The notes: generated by a model not told the origin, from the sequence alone. Shown: positions 27,295 through 36,635, counted from the stretch's first letter. The stretch is 64,000 bases of DNA from Clostridium septicum (GCF_003606265.1 NZ_CP023671.1:930001-994000); one strand, 5' to 3'. Translations and numbers: made by a program.

Positions 27295-28836
27295 TTGAGC
27301 AAAAATCATAAAAAAAGCAAAAAACTTATACGCCAACCCAATGAATTAATATCAATAGATAGAAAAAAATGTATCGCTTGTACAGCTTGCGCAATTAATT
27401 GTACTAAATTAACAAATATTTCTGTTTTAAAATTAAATAATCCAAATAAGAAATATACAATACCTAAGGAAAGAAATTTTAATAATAGTGGATGTATATA
27501 TTGTGGACAATGTACTCTACTATGTCCAACAGGATCTATTGATGCTGAAAATTCTACTAATAAAATTATTGCTGCTAAGGAAAGTAATAAATATATGGTT
27601 GCAATTTTTGCTCCTTCTGTTAAAGCAACTTTAGGAGAAGAGTTTAATTTACCTATAGGAACTAACGTATCTGAAAAACTTGTCCCATCTGCCAAAGCTT
27701 TAGGTTTTAAAAAGGTTTTTACAACTGACTTTGGAGCTGATTTAACTGTTGTTGAAGAAGCTAAAGAGTTGTTTAAAAGAATTACTAGAGCTGGAGTATT
27801 ACCTATGTTTACATCTTGTTGCCCTTCTTGGATAAAATGGGTAGAAAGATTTAAACCTGAATTACTTCCTTGTATATCTACTTGCAAATCCCCTCAACAA
27901 ATGATTGGTGCAACTATAAAAACTTATTTCGCTAAAATAAAGGGGATACCTCCTGAAAATATTTTTATTGCTTCAATTAAACCCTGTACCTCAAAAAAAT
28001 TTGAAGCTAAAAGGCCTGGAATGGGTAGGAATAATTACTTTGATATAGATGCAGTTTTAACTGTTAGAGAATATGCTAAATTTTTAAAAGAAAATAGTAT
28101 TGATATAAATACACTTAAACCTGAAAATCCTGATACACTATTAGGCGAATATAGTGGTGCTGGAAACTTATTTGGAAGTAGTGGTGGTGTTCTTAAATCT
28201 ACCTTAAGAACTTTATATTATTATTTTAACAATAAAAATCCAGATTTAACTAATAATATAAATTTAGTAGATTTAAATGGATTTCCAGGTGTAAAAGTTG
28301 TTAATTATAATATAAATGGTTCTATTATAAAAACAGCTGCGATTAGCGGAATTTCAAATTTAATAAAATTCTTAGATAGTGGTTTATGGATAAATTATCA
28401 TTTTATAGAAGTTATGGCTTGTCCAGGGGGTTGTATCAATGGTGGGGGAACACCTAAAGTAAGTAAAAAAGATCGAGTTAATGAAAAACTTTGTATTTCA
28501 TGTGGCACTTGTATAAATAATTGTCCTGTAAACGCTATAAATTTTAATTCAAAGAACATTGCTGAAATCTCTATTAATAAATGTGTAGGATGTACTTTAT
28601 GTAGTAATTTATGTAGAAGTAATGCAATCTCAGTAGATTATTATGATAAAAGCACTAATTCACTTCTAGAAACTAATTATATAGCATTACGTAAATTTGT
28701 ATTAGAAGAAATTGATTTAAAATCTGAAATAAGATTTTCTCATGAAAATAAAGACATACAAACTTTATATAATTTATACTTAGGGGAAGTTGGAGGATTA
28801 AAAGCAGAAAAGTTCCTCCATATAAAATATACCTAA
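27295..28836 (+). CDS. [FeFe] hydrogenase with N- and C-terminal ferredoxin modules
   Basis: This 513-aa iron-sulfur protein should interconvert protons and H2 or act as an H2 sensor. An N-terminal 2[4Fe-4S] domain (about 22-82, CIACTAC..C and CIYCGQCTLLCP) precedes the H-cluster domain (about 100-392). L1 is TSCCPSW, L2 is KPCTSKKFE with Lys where MPC is usual, and L3 is EVMACPGGCINGGGTP. A second 2[4Fe-4S] ferredoxin unit (CISCGTCINNC and CVGCTLCSNLC) follows L3 and precedes a short tail. The longest frame opens at ATG 27271, but AGGAGG at 27282-27287 lies inside it and is 7 nt before TTG 27295, which is taken as the start. No accessory hydrogenase genes are adjacent. Confidence 0.92.
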   Translation: MSKNHKKSKKLIRQPNELISIDRKKCIACTACAINCTKLTNISVLKLNNPNKKYTIPKERNFNNSGCIYCGQCTLLCPTGSIDAENSTNKIIAAKESNKYMVAIFAPSVKATLGEEFNLPIGTNVSEKLVPSAKALGFKKVFTTDFGADLTVVEEAKELFKRITRAGVLPMFTSCCPSWIKWVERFKPELLPCISTCKSPQQMIGATIKTYFAKIKGIPPENIFIASIKPCTSKKFEAKRPGMGRNNYFDIDAVLTVREYAKFLKENSIDINTLKPENPDTLLGEYSGAGNLFGSSGGVLKSTLRTLYYYFNNKNPDLTNNINLVDLNGFPGVKVVNYNINGSIIKTAAISGISNLIKFLDSGLWINYHFIEVMACPGGCINGGGTPKVSKKDRVNEKLCISCGTCINNCPVNAINFNSKNIAEISINKCVGCTLCSNLCRSNAISVDYYDKSTNSLLETNYIALRKFVLEEIDLKSEIRFSHENKDIQTLYNLYLGEVGGLKAEKFLHIKYT

Positions 28837-28843
28837 AAAATAT

Positions 28844-28871
28844 AAGGAGTATCAATTACGATACTCCTTTT
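28844..28871 (+). terminator. Hydrogenase terminator
   Basis: AAGGAGTATC pairs perfectly with GATACTCCTT across a 6-nt loop and is followed by TTTT, 8 bp after the stop. Confidence 0.9.
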
Positions 28872-28946
28872 TTAAATTTACTTATCTTCTATCAAGATAT
28901 GATACATCAGATGATGAAGCTATACTACCTTCTCTGCTAGTTCAGA

Positions 28947-29261
28947 TTACATAGATTGTTTTATCATTTGGATTAATGCATCCTTATGTTGGAATCCAAC
29001 TTTAGTTGTAACTTCTTTTCCCTCTTTAAATATCTTTATAGTTGGAATATTGGTAACTCCATATGTTTCTGCTGCTTTTTGATTTTCATCTATATTTATC
29101 TTAACTATTTTTATATCAGACATTTCAGATTGAACATCTTCTAAAACTGGAGCTAACATTTTGCAAGGTCCACACCATGTTGCAAAGAAATCAACTACAA
29201 CTACTCCCTTTTCTTTTAAAACCTCTAAATCAAATTCTTGTTCGTTTATATGTTTTACCAC
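28947..29261 (-). CDS. trxA: Thioredoxin
   Basis: Thioredoxin is a small cytoplasmic disulfide reductant. The 104-aa length, the active site FFATWCGPCKMLAP (about 24-37) and the cis-proline segment NIPTIKIF are all standard. It starts at GTG, preceded by a strong CGGAGG. No thioredoxin reductase gene is beside it. Its promoter (29300-29348) shares the 20-bp box with ccdA-tlpA and the ABC transporter, which links cytoplasmic thiol supply to those systems. Confidence 0.96.
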   Translation of the reverse strand: MVKHINEQEFDLEVLKEKGVVVVDFFATWCGPCKMLAPVLEDVQSEMSDIKIVKINIDENQKAAETYGVTNIPTIKIFKEGKEVTTKVGFQHKDALIQMIKQSM

Positions 29262-29299
29262 TTTAAATTCCTCCGTTTTTCTATCTTTAATACAATTTC

Positions 29300-29348
29300 A
29301 TTATATTCTCAGTAAATTTAGTAAACAATTAGGCACTTTTAAGTTACT
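29300..29348 (-). promoter_or_regulatory. Promoter of trxA with redox-box copy 2
   Basis: TTGTTT (29323-29328) and TATAAT (29300-29305) are separated by 17 bp on the minus strand. The box AGTAACTTAAAAGTGCCTAA (29329-29348) abuts the -35. Confidence 0.75.
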
Positions 29349-29357
29349 AGTATGTTT

Positions 29358-30095
29358 TTATAAAAATCTTACATTTGATAAAAACTCTTTAGTTCTATCT
29401 TCTTTTGGATTTAATAATACTTCTTCTGGAGTTCCTTGCTCTATAATTCCTCCATTATCAATAAATACTATCTTATCTGATATTTCTTTTGCAAAAGACA
29501 TTTCATGGGTAACTATAATCATAGTTCTATGTTCCTTAGCCAAATTTTTAATGACAGTTAAAACTTCTGACACTAATTCAGGATCTAAAGCTGATGTAGG
29601 CTCATCAAATAATATTACTTCAGGATTCATAGCTATTGCTCGTGCTATGGATACCCTCTGCTTTTGACCACCAGATAAGTTTTTAGGATACACATCTTTT
29701 TTATTATCCATATTTACTTTTTTAAGAGCTTCTAAAGCTATTTCTTCACTTTCTTTTTTATTTAGCTTTTTAACAATTATTAAGCCTTCCATAACATTTT
29801 CTAAAACCGTTTTATTATTAAAAAGATTAAATTGTTGAAAAACCATCCCTGAATGCTTTCTTAAATTATGTATATCATCATTAGTGTGATTTTTAGCATC
29901 TACTTTTATATCATTAATTTGAATCATTCCTTCTGTTGGTTCTTCTAAGTAATTTAAGCATCTTAAAAAAGTAGACTTTCCAGAACCGGATGGTCCTATA
30001 ATTGTTACTATTTCTCCTTTTTTAACTTCTAAATCTATTCCCTTTAAAACATCAAATTTATCATAGCTTTTCTTTAATCCATTAATATTTATCAT
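29358..30095 (-). CDS. Polar amino-acid ABC transporter ATP-binding protein
   Basis: This is the ATPase of a polar amino-acid importer (GlnQ/TcyC type) of 245 aa. Walker A is GPSGSGKST (about 33-41), the signature is LSGGQKQR (about 140), and Walker B is [14 protein letters not shown]. It is the second gene of a two-gene operon, 12 bp after the fused binding-protein/permease gene. Cystine is a likely substrate because of the redox neighbours and shared promoter box, but glutamine or another polar amino acid cannot be excluded. Confidence 0.93.
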   Translation of the reverse strand: MININGLKKSYDKFDVLKGIDLEVKKGEIVTIIGPSGSGKSTFLRCLNYLEEPTEGMIQINDIKVDAKNHTNDDIHNLRKHSGMVFQQFNLFNNKTVLENVMEGLIIVKKLNKKESEEIALEALKKVNMDNKKDVYPKNLSGGQKQRVSIARAIAMNPEVILFDEPTSALDPELVSEVLTVIKNLAKEHRTMIIVTHEMSFAKEISDKIVFIDNGGIIEQGTPEEVLLNPKEDRTKEFLSNVRFL

Positions 30096-30107
30096 CTATT
30101 CTTCCCC

Positions 30108-31553
30108 CTAATAAATAGAAAGTCTTTTTTCAAGTATTCTTTGTAAATAATTAAATATACCTATTAATACCCAATATATAATAGCTACTGCTATATAACT
30201 TTCAAAAAATCTATAGCTTGCTGCTGCTAACATTTGAGATTTTGCTAATATTTCAGTAACTCCAAGAGTAAATGCTAAAGAGGAGCCCTTTATAACATCT
30301 ATATATATATTTCCAAGGGAAGGTATTGACATTCTAAACACCTGTGGTAGTATTATCCTTTTTGTAGCTTGTATTCTAGTCATTCCTATTGCTAAAGCTG
30401 CTTCTAACTGTCCCTTATCAACTGTCTCAAAGCCTGCTCTCAACGCTTCTGCAATATATGCTGATGCATTAAGTCCTAATCCTATATATGCTGCAGTAAA
30501 TGCACTCATCCCTTTAAGTGCTGGAAATATTTGAGGTAACCCAAAGTATAGTAAAAATAATTGTACTAAAACTGGAGTTCCTCTAAAAAATGATACATAT
30601 ATAGATAGTATTTGAGTTAATCCTATAACCTTTAAATTTTTAATAATTGAAATTATGGTACCTATAATTAATCCAATTATCATTGATATAATGCCTAATG
30701 CTAGTGTTGTCTTAGCCCCTGAAAAAATTCCTTTAATTAATCTGTTAAAGAAACTGTCACTATTATAAGATACAACGTCAATATTAAGCCATTTATTAGA
30801 TATTTGTTGTAACGTACCATCATTTTTCATATCGTCTAATACATTATTTAAAGTTTTTATAAATTCTAAGTTTTCATCATTCTTTATGAAAGGAAATGCA
30901 TTAACTACTTTTTCAAATGGTTCTCCTGCTAATTTTAACGGTAGGTTTTTCTCATTTATGTTTATAACTGCAGATATTTTATCTATTACAACTGCATCTA
31001 TTCTTCCAATCATAAGATCATTAAAGGCAGAATCTGTGCTTTGATATGTTACTATATCTATTTCATTACTTTTGTCCTTACCTCTTAATAAATTCTCATA
31101 ATTACTTCCTAAATCTACTCCTACTTTTTTCCCTTTTAAATCTTCAAAAGACTCTATTTTTCCTTCATAGTCATTTTTGATTATAATCTGAGCTCCGCTT
31201 TCTACATATGGCTCTGAAAAATAATACTTTTTTTTTCTTTCATCTGTAACTGTTATTTGATTAGATATAACATTTACTTTCTTTGAATCTAATAATCCAA
31301 ATAAACCACTAAATGAAGCAGTTTTATATTCTATATCATAATTTAACCTTTTGCCAATTTCATTCCAAAGGTCTATTTCAAATCCACTTACCCTATCTCC
31401 ATCTGAAAAAGTAAATGGATAATAAGTTCCAGATGTTCCTACTACAATTCTTCTAGCTGAATTACTTTTATTTTTAAAAAATAAATTTATTCCGCCTAAT
31501 AAAATGCCTATCATTATTAATAGTAATATAATTACTCCTACTCTTTTTTTCAT
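30108..31553 (-). CDS. Amino-acid ABC transporter, fused substrate-binding protein and permease
   Basis: One 481-aa chain joins an extracellular solute-binding domain to the membrane permease. It opens with a membrane segment (about 5-25), then an SBP_bac_3 domain (about 35-255, with TYYPFTFSDGDRVSGFEIDLWNE-like features and GVDLGSNYE). A HisM/GlnP permease domain (about 265-480) with several helices and the EAA-loop region EAALAIGMTRIQA follows. The fusion fixes one binding domain to each permease subunit. The ribosome binding site is GAGGGG. Its promoter has redox-box copy 3. Confidence 0.92.
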   Translation of the reverse strand: MKKRVGVIILLLIMIGILLGGINLFFKNKSNSARRIVVGTSGTYYPFTFSDGDRVSGFEIDLWNEIGKRLNYDIEYKTASFSGLFGLLDSKKVNVISNQITVTDERKKKYYFSEPYVESGAQIIIKNDYEGKIESFEDLKGKKVGVDLGSNYENLLRGKDKSNEIDIVTYQSTDSAFNDLMIGRIDAVVIDKISAVININEKNLPLKLAGEPFEKVVNAFPFIKNDENLEFIKTLNNVLDDMKNDGTLQQISNKWLNIDVVSYNSDSFFNRLIKGIFSGAKTTLALGIISMIIGLIIGTIISIIKNLKVIGLTQILSIYVSFFRGTPVLVQLFLLYFGLPQIFPALKGMSAFTAAYIGLGLNASAYIAEALRAGFETVDKGQLEAALAIGMTRIQATKRIILPQVFRMSIPSLGNIYIDVIKGSSLAFTLGVTEILAKSQMLAAASYRFFESYIAVAIIYWVLIGIFNYLQRILEKRLSIY

Positions 31554-31586
31554 TTTATCCCCTCTTTTTGTAAATTATATGTGCTA

Positions 31587-31635
31587 ATTATATAGACAAA
31601 GTGCGTCATAATAAACTAGGCACTTTTTAGTTACC
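31587..31635 (-). promoter_or_regulatory. Promoter of the amino-acid transporter with redox-box copy 3
   Basis: TTTATT (31610-31615) and TATAAT (31587-31592) are 17 bp apart on the minus strand. The box GGTAACTAAAAAGTGCCTAG (31616-31635) abuts the -35. A second inverted GCACTTT lies inside the spacer, so the site may be extended here. Confidence 0.7.
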
Positions 31636-31815
31636 ACCTATTAATAAATTAAAAAATCTTTCCTTTAATAATTAGGATGTGTTTTTGACATAAATATTAA
31701 TCTATTTTTATACTTTAAATTTCATCAAAGCTATTACTCTTAAGCCCCTATAGATATTTGAACAATTACAATATATATAATATATACTAAATATAGTAAG
31801 TAATTGGAGGTGACT

Positions 31816-32109
31816 ATGAGAGGACAACATTACACAGACGAACAAAAGGAACAAATATTGCAAGAGGTTAAAGAGGTAGGAAATGTTTCTTTAGTAGGAA
31901 GAAAACATGGAATATCAACTAGTACAATTTTCACTTGGATAAGTAAGTCAAAAAATAGAGATCAGATAAAAACTAAACCAGGTAGAAAAACTTCAGTTGA
32001 GGGAAAAAGTAATGAAGAAGAAATAAATGAAGTGACCCAAGAAAATGATAAGTTGAAGAAAATTTTAGGGGAAAAAGACTTAGAAATATCTATTCTTAAA
32101 GATCTATAA
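31816..32109 (+). CDS. IS3-family transposase OrfA
   Basis: The 97-codon frame encodes the helix-turn-helix protein of an IS3-group element: YTDEQKEQILQEVKEVG, a recognition helix around GRKHGISTSTIFTW, and a C-terminal leucine-zipper-like helix (ENDKLKKILGEKDLEISILK). GGAGG precedes the ATG at 31816; a TTG four codons earlier lies inside that site and is not preferred. In intact elements OrfA is joined to OrfB by a -1 frameshift on an A-rich slippery run, and such a run (A8) sits at the OrfA stop. Confidence 0.85.
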   Translation: MRGQHYTDEQKEQILQEVKEVGNVSLVGRKHGISTSTIFTWISKSKNRDQIKTKPGRKTSVEGKSNEEEINEVTQENDKLKKILGEKDLEISILKDL

Positions 32110-32759
32110 AAAAAAGCAAACCCTCAATTGAAGATAAAATAAAAATTGCTAATAAATATATAAATTTAGGCTACTGTATATCTCTAGTTTTAAGAATAGT
32201 TAAGCTTAGCAGGTCTACTTATTATTATAATCTGAATTATAAAGTTAAAGATGAAGATAAAGTAAAAGCCGTAGGGCGTAAGCCAGTTGGATATTCATTA
32301 ACTAAAAATAATAAAAAAATATGCGATGATGAAATTAAAGAATATATTATGGAATCTATAAATGGTGATGCTCAATATTATGGTTATAGAAAAATAACCT
32401 ATCACTTAAGGCGCACATATAATTTAATAATAAATTGCAAAAAGGTATACAGGCTTTGTAAAGAATTGAATATCCTTATATGGCAAAGAAAAATACATTT
32501 TAAAACTAAACGAATATTAGCATCTAATAGGACTGTCACAGCTTCTAATCAAGTATGGGAAATTGATATAAAATACGGTTATGTTCATGGTGAAATAAAT
32601 GAATTTCAAACTTATGCTGAAGCTTATAAAATAGTAAATACCTTTATGAGTTTCTATAATGAAAGAAGATTACACTCTAGCTTGAAATATATGCCGCCTA
32701 GAGAATTTTATACTCTTTATTTTGGAGAGCATGTAGAAAAAATTTGTATAAAAATATAA
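32100..32759 (+). pseudogene. IS3-family OrfB with internal deletion of the DDE core
   Basis: The frame is open from just after 32099 and lies at -1 relative to OrfA, as expected. Recognisable parts are YGYRKITYHLRR and NQVWEIDIKYGYVHGE from the start of the integrase core, and then the C-terminal NTFMSFYNERRLHSSLKYMP. The sequence jumps between these after GYVHGE, losing the central part of the rve domain. Only about 220 codons remain where around 280 are usual. It is very unlikely to be functional. Confidence 0.82.
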
Positions 32760-32807
32760 ATCTGAGAAAAACTTAGAATTTAATAGATTTTGTCCAATAT
32801 AAAGGTG

Positions 32808-33090
32808 TTAATCCGCTATAGGCGCCAAAATTTCTACCAATTTATATTTTCCAATTGTCAAATTTATCATTACTACGCCTTTCCTCATTTGTAGTAATAC
32901 TAGTTACTAATTTATTAGGAAATTAATTTAATATATATCCATTTGGTGCTACTATTTCCCGTAATATATATTTCCCTTCATTTAGGAATAGAAGCTTTAA
33001 TTTATTAGTTGTAAAAGTAATAGTATACTCTGCAAAATCAATAAAATCTTCTTTAATTTCTGTTGGTATAACAATTTTAACTATATCTCC
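32808..33090 (-). pseudogene. Remnant of a Cna_B/SpaA-type surface adhesin
   Basis: On the minus strand a 55-codon open stretch (32923-33090) ends EGKYILREIVAPNGYILN, the hallmark of a prealbumin-like Cna_B repeat. A second piece in another frame reads GKYKLVEILAPIAD (32811-32852). Stops and a frame change separate them and no start or sorting signal remains, so this is a decayed fragment of a repeat-containing adhesin or pilin. It directly adjoins the IS3 remnant. Confidence 0.65.
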
Positions 33091-33116
33091 TATAATCTAT
33101 ATATTATATAAAACAC

Positions 33117-33153
33117 AAAAAGTGCTATATCAAATTAATGATTAGCACTTTTT
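33117..33153 (-). terminator. Terminator of the H-NOX chemoreceptor gene
   Basis: AAAAAGTGCTA pairs with TAGCACTTTTT around a 15-nt loop, 22 bp after the stop, with a U tract on the minus strand. Confidence 0.85.
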
Positions 33154-33175
33154 AAAGTTTTATAATTATAATATT

Positions 33176-34975
33176 TTAAATTTTATATTTTTCTAAGTCT
33201 TTTTTGAATACTTCTGTAATTCCCTTAAAATCAGATATATTTTCTATTAACTTCTTAATTTCATTTGTATATGTTGTTACGCTAGCACTCACTTCTTCTG
33301 ATGATGCTGAATTTTCTTCAGCAATTGTTGATAAAGCTTCTATACTCTTATAGGCATTTGAAATTAAATCTGCTTCTTTATTCAATTTATTTATTGTTTG
33401 TATCATTGAAGCAGCAACTCTTTGTATAGATTCGTTAGCTTCGCAGCTTGCATTTCTAACATCACCTAAACTATCAGTTTCTTTTTCTAGTAAATCATAT
33501 TGTATTCCTATTTGTTCTACTAATGATTTTATTTCATCTCTAAATTGTTCTAAGTTTGCATTTACTTCCTTAACTGCATCTTTAGATTGTTCTGAAAGTT
33601 TTTTTATAGAATCAGCTACAACTGCGAATCCCTTTCCTTGTTCTCCTGCTCTAGCTGCCTCAATAGCTGCATTTAGTGCTAATAAATTAGTTTGATCTGA
33701 TATACCTGATACTATAGAAACTATGTTTGTTATATCTTTAGCTCTATTTTCAAGATGAGTTCCTTTTTCCTTAACATCATTGAATTTTTCTAAGGACATT
33801 GAAATATTTTTACTTGCATTATCTACTTGTTCATAGCTGTTATTTATTTTTCCTATTGCATTTTCTAATTGAAGTTTATGACCATTTTCATTTTGAACTA
33901 TACTTCTTAACTCGTTAACATTTCCATTCAATGTTTGTACTGCATCATCTGTATTGTTAGCTTGAATAATTGAATTATGTGCCACTTGTTCTACTATCCC
34001 ACTTATTTCACTAGATGTAGAATTCATAGAATTAGATATAGAATTTATATTGTTTATAAAAGTATTCATTTCATCTGTAATACCTTTAAATCCAACGAAA
34101 TCCGCTTGTATAATATTTTTATGTTTCTTAATTAAAGTAAAAATATCCTCAAAGAAATCATTTGTCTTGATTTCTCCATCTTCATTATATTTATTATCTA
34201 CTATTGTACTAAGCTCATTTTTTATTCTATTAACAGGTGATAACATTAATGATACCCCTAAAGCAGTAGATAGTCCTGATATTACACTGCATATTAAAGA
34301 TTTTATAATATTATCTAATCCCATTAATGGTACCATTACTATTAGAGATATAATAAATGTAAATATACCAGCTTTAATACCAAAATTCCTAATAAATCCT
34401 AGAGAAAGAAATTTATTAAATGAATAATTTTTACTGTAATATATATTTTTATTGAAAGTAAGTTTTAACTCTAACTTACTATTAGTTCTTGAAACCTCTT
34501 CTATTTTTATTTTTTCCTTAAAATGTGTACAAACTCCATCTAATAAACCAAGGAAATAATCAAACATCCCCCTAGAAGAATTATATGTAAATATAGCTTC
34601 TTTATTTGAAATTGGTTCTATTGTTAATAATGGTGGCTTAGCCCCTACAAACTTTTTAGTCATTACTACATGGACATCAAACATAGATTTTAAAAATGAA
34701 TATACATTTTCATGCTGAAAAAAAGCTGGATAGTACTTATTAAATGTAATCATATTATCTTGTCCAATTTTTCTCCATAATATTTTAACATCCATGTTTT
34801 TATTTTTTGCTATGTACTTTATAACAGTTTTTACTTTATCATCATCAACAGTTTCAATTGGTGAAAAAATCTTGTTTCGTCCCCATCCAACATGATCCAT
34901 GGCTTCATCTACTATGTTATCGCCAAATAATTTTCTGTTGGTTTTCATCCAAGTTGCTACTACTGTTCCTTTCAT
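33176..34975 (-). CDS. Methyl-accepting chemotaxis protein with N-terminal H-NOX haem domain
   Basis: This 599-aa receptor couples a gas-binding haem to chemotaxis signalling. The H-NOX domain (1-185) keeps the proximal His102 in FDVHVVMTK and the haem-propionate motif Tyr131-Ser133-Arg135. Trp9, Asn74 and Tyr140 match the distal hydrogen-bond network known from the O2-binding Thermoanaerobacter H-NOX, with the same numbering. Two membrane segments (about 203-245) follow. A cytoplasmic signalling domain (about 300-599) has the hairpin tip around [20 protein letters not shown]. The ribosome binding site is AAGGAGG. It stands alone, without cheA or cheW nearby. O2 versus NO sensing is inference. 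Confidence 0.94.
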   Translation of the reverse strand: MKGTVVATWMKTNRKLFGDNIVDEAMDHVGWGRNKIFSPIETVDDDKVKTVIKYIAKNKNMDVKILWRKIGQDNMITFNKYYPAFFQHENVYSFLKSMFDVHVVMTKKFVGAKPPLLTIEPISNKEAIFTYNSSRGMFDYFLGLLDGVCTHFKEKIKIEEVSRTNSKLELKLTFNKNIYYSKNYSFNKFLSLGFIRNFGIKAGIFTFIISLIVMVPLMGLDNIIKSLICSVISGLSTALGVSLMLSPVNRIKNELSTIVDNKYNEDGEIKTNDFFEDIFTLIKKHKNIIQADFVGFKGITDEMNTFINNINSISNSMNSTSSEISGIVEQVAHNSIIQANNTDDAVQTLNGNVNELRSIVQNENGHKLQLENAIGKINNSYEQVDNASKNISMSLEKFNDVKEKGTHLENRAKDITNIVSIVSGISDQTNLLALNAAIEAARAGEQGKGFAVVADSIKKLSEQSKDAVKEVNANLEQFRDEIKSLVEQIGIQYDLLEKETDSLGDVRNASCEANESIQRVAASMIQTINKLNKEADLISNAYKSIEALSTIAEENSASSEEVSASVTTYTNEIKKLIENISDFKGITEVFKKDLEKYKI

Positions 34976-35087
34976 TTAAATTCCTCCTTAATAATTTTTA
35001 CCCCTTTTTGCTACTTAGTTTCATTTTCGTATTATTTATATTACTACTTAAATATTTGAATAAACATTTATATCTAATTTAATGTAA

Positions 35088-35131
35088 ATAAAAAAAATAA
35101 AAGATGCCTACCCTTTACAGCTTAACATCTT
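35088..35131 (-). terminator. Probable terminator of the CHAP-protein gene
   Basis: A short AAGATG/CATCTT stem with a 19-nt loop is followed on the minus strand by a long U-rich run, 17 bp after the stop. The stem is weak but the tail is strong. Confidence 0.55.
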
Positions 35132-35147
35132 CTATAGTACCACAATT

Positions 35148-35822
35148 TTATTGTTTTTTTCTTAACCATCCAACTATTTTTTTATATTTACCAACAATAT
35201 ATTTACCATCTTTCTCTGTTAAATCGTATTTTTCCCTTGTTTTACTATAAACATTTTGTTGAATTACTTCTACATAATCTTCCGTTACTTCAGTTACAAT
35301 TGCAACATGTCCAAATATATTCCCTGAAAAAACTATTAAATCATCTGGTTCTGGTTTAACATTTCCTTCATTTCTATATTGAATTAAATCCCTACTCTTA
35401 TTTAACTCTCCTTGTGGAACACTATTATCAAAAAAATCTTTAGCATTTCCATATACATCTGGCATTTTATGATTCTTTGCTTCTTTATAGAATCTTTTTA
35501 TATATTCTACACATTGCCACTTATAACCGTAATAATATCCATCTTCACTATAGCTCTCTCCATATGTTTTTGTATAATTTAATCCGTTGTAATAGACAGG
35601 TACATTTTTATAGCTATCAATTTCTTTACCTACTTTTCCTTTAGAAGCCTTTGAGTAATGTAAAAAATATAATCCTCCACCCATTAAAGTAATAGTTATA
35701 ATTACTATTAAAATTCTAAATAAAGAAGAGCTGTATATATTTTTCTTCCTATTAAATCTTTTTAAAGTTTTATCTCCTCTCCCCATGGTGTAAATAAAGG
35801 AATTCTTTCTCCTCATATACAT
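35148..35822 (-). CDS. Membrane-anchored CHAP-domain amidase-like protein
   Basis: CHAP domains are cysteine-histidine amidases that cut peptidoglycan peptides or glutathionylspermidine-like amides. This 224-aa protein has a basic N-terminus, one membrane segment (about 35-54) and an extracytoplasmic CHAP domain (about 75-224). The catalytic Cys is in WQCVEYIKRFY and the His in IFGHVAIVTEV. The gene starts at an ATG after GGGAGG. It is separated from the pentapeptide-repeat gene by a terminator, so it is probably monocistronic. A role in wall remodelling is likely; the glutathionylspermidine-amidase subfamily is an alternative. Confidence 0.85.
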   Translation of the reverse strand: MYMRRKNSFIYTMGRGDKTLKRFNRKKNIYSSSLFRILIVIITITLMGGGLYFLHYSKASKGKVGKEIDSYKNVPVYYNGLNYTKTYGESYSEDGYYYGYKWQCVEYIKRFYKEAKNHKMPDVYGNAKDFFDNSVPQGELNKSRDLIQYRNEGNVKPEPDDLIVFSGNIFGHVAIVTEVTEDYVEVIQQNVYSKTREKYDLTEKDGKYIVGKYKKIVGWLRKKQ

Positions 35823-35927
35823 TACTTTCCTCCCTTTTAGCTAAGTATCTCTTTTTATAAATCTATGTCTATTATTATGAAATTTTTAGCTTTATATACT
35901 AATTATACCATCTAAGATAAAAAAAAT

Positions 35928-35969
35928 AAAAATAGTATCCTCCAACTTAATTGAATATCTACTATTTTT
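35928..35969 (-). terminator. Terminator of the pentapeptide-repeat gene
   Basis: AAAAATAGTA pairs with TACTATTTTT around a 22-nt loop and is followed by an A/T-rich tail, 34 bp after the stop. Confidence 0.75.
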
Positions 35970-36002
35970 ATAATAATATATTTAAAATTATGTAATTTAC
36001 TT

Positions 36003-36635
36003 TTACTTAAAGAAACGGAATAGATAACTTAATGTATGAAAATCTCTATCTACAGCTTCTGCCATATCATTAAATCCTTTAATTAAAACTTCCTCATTAT
36101 ATTTCTTTTGTAACATTATAATTTTTATAGGATTTATTTTTCCTTCTTTTGTATCTATAACTCTTGAAGCTTTTATAAACTCATTTTCCATGGCTTTGTT
36201 TATTGCTTCTTCTAGCTCCTCACTTATATTTAGTTTAGGCATTTCTTCATATATAGTTACCTCTTCTTTATCAAAGAATAAGCTTTTGCAAGTATCTAAA
36301 TTACATTCTACAAAAATTGTATTTTTAAATTCTGCGTCCCTAAAATCTACTTCATTTAAGTTAACTCCTTCAAATAAAGTATCTTCAAACTTTCCATGTC
36401 TAAACTTACTGTTTTTAAGGTTAGTTCCTATAAACTCTGCACTTTTAAAAGTACAACCATAAAAATCACAAGATTTAAAATGAGCACCTCTAAAACTTGC
36501 AAAGTTAAAGTTTGATCCAGCAAAACTAGAGTTATAACAATTACTTCTTGTAAGATTGTTATACATAAAGTTTTTATTCATCTTTTCTATATTATTGTAA
36601 TGAAAGTTTCCCTTAACACTATTATTTTTAGCCAT
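36003..36635 (-). CDS. Pentapeptide-repeat protein
   Basis: The middle of this 210-aa protein (about 28-115) is a run of A(N/D)LXX-type repeats such as SNFNFASFRGAHFKSCDFYG, which fold into a right-handed quadrilateral beta-helix. The C-terminal half (about 125-210) is helical and unassigned. Function is unknown; some relatives protect DNA gyrase, but nothing here supports that. The frame extends six codons upstream, but TGGAGG lies immediately before ATG 36633-36635, which is preferred. Confidence 0.85.
   Translation of the reverse strand: MAKNNSVKGNFHYNNIEKMNKNFMYNNLTRSNCYNSSFAGSNFNFASFRGAHFKSCDFYGCTFKSAEFIGTNLKNSKFRHGKFEDTLFEGVNLNEVDFRDAEFKNTIFVECNLDTCKSLFFDKEEVTIYEEMPKLNISEELEEAINKAMENEFIKASRVIDTKEGKINPIKIIMLQKKYNEEVLIKGFNDMAEAVDRDFHTLSYLFRFFK

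Larger units (their letters stand above)
31816..32759 (+). mobile_element. Remnant of an IS3-family insertion sequence
   Basis: The element keeps orfA, the slippery A8 at 32108-32115, and both ends of orfB, but the catalytic core is deleted, so it should be inactive. I could not find convincing terminal inverted repeats or a target duplication, so the true ends may lie outside these coordinates or be lost. Confidence 0.75.

Noticed and set aside
31640..32830. Terminal inverted repeats of the IS3 remnant
   Set aside because: TTTTGACATAAA on the left and TTTTGTCCAATAT on the right are suggestive, but they do not form a convincing inverted pair.
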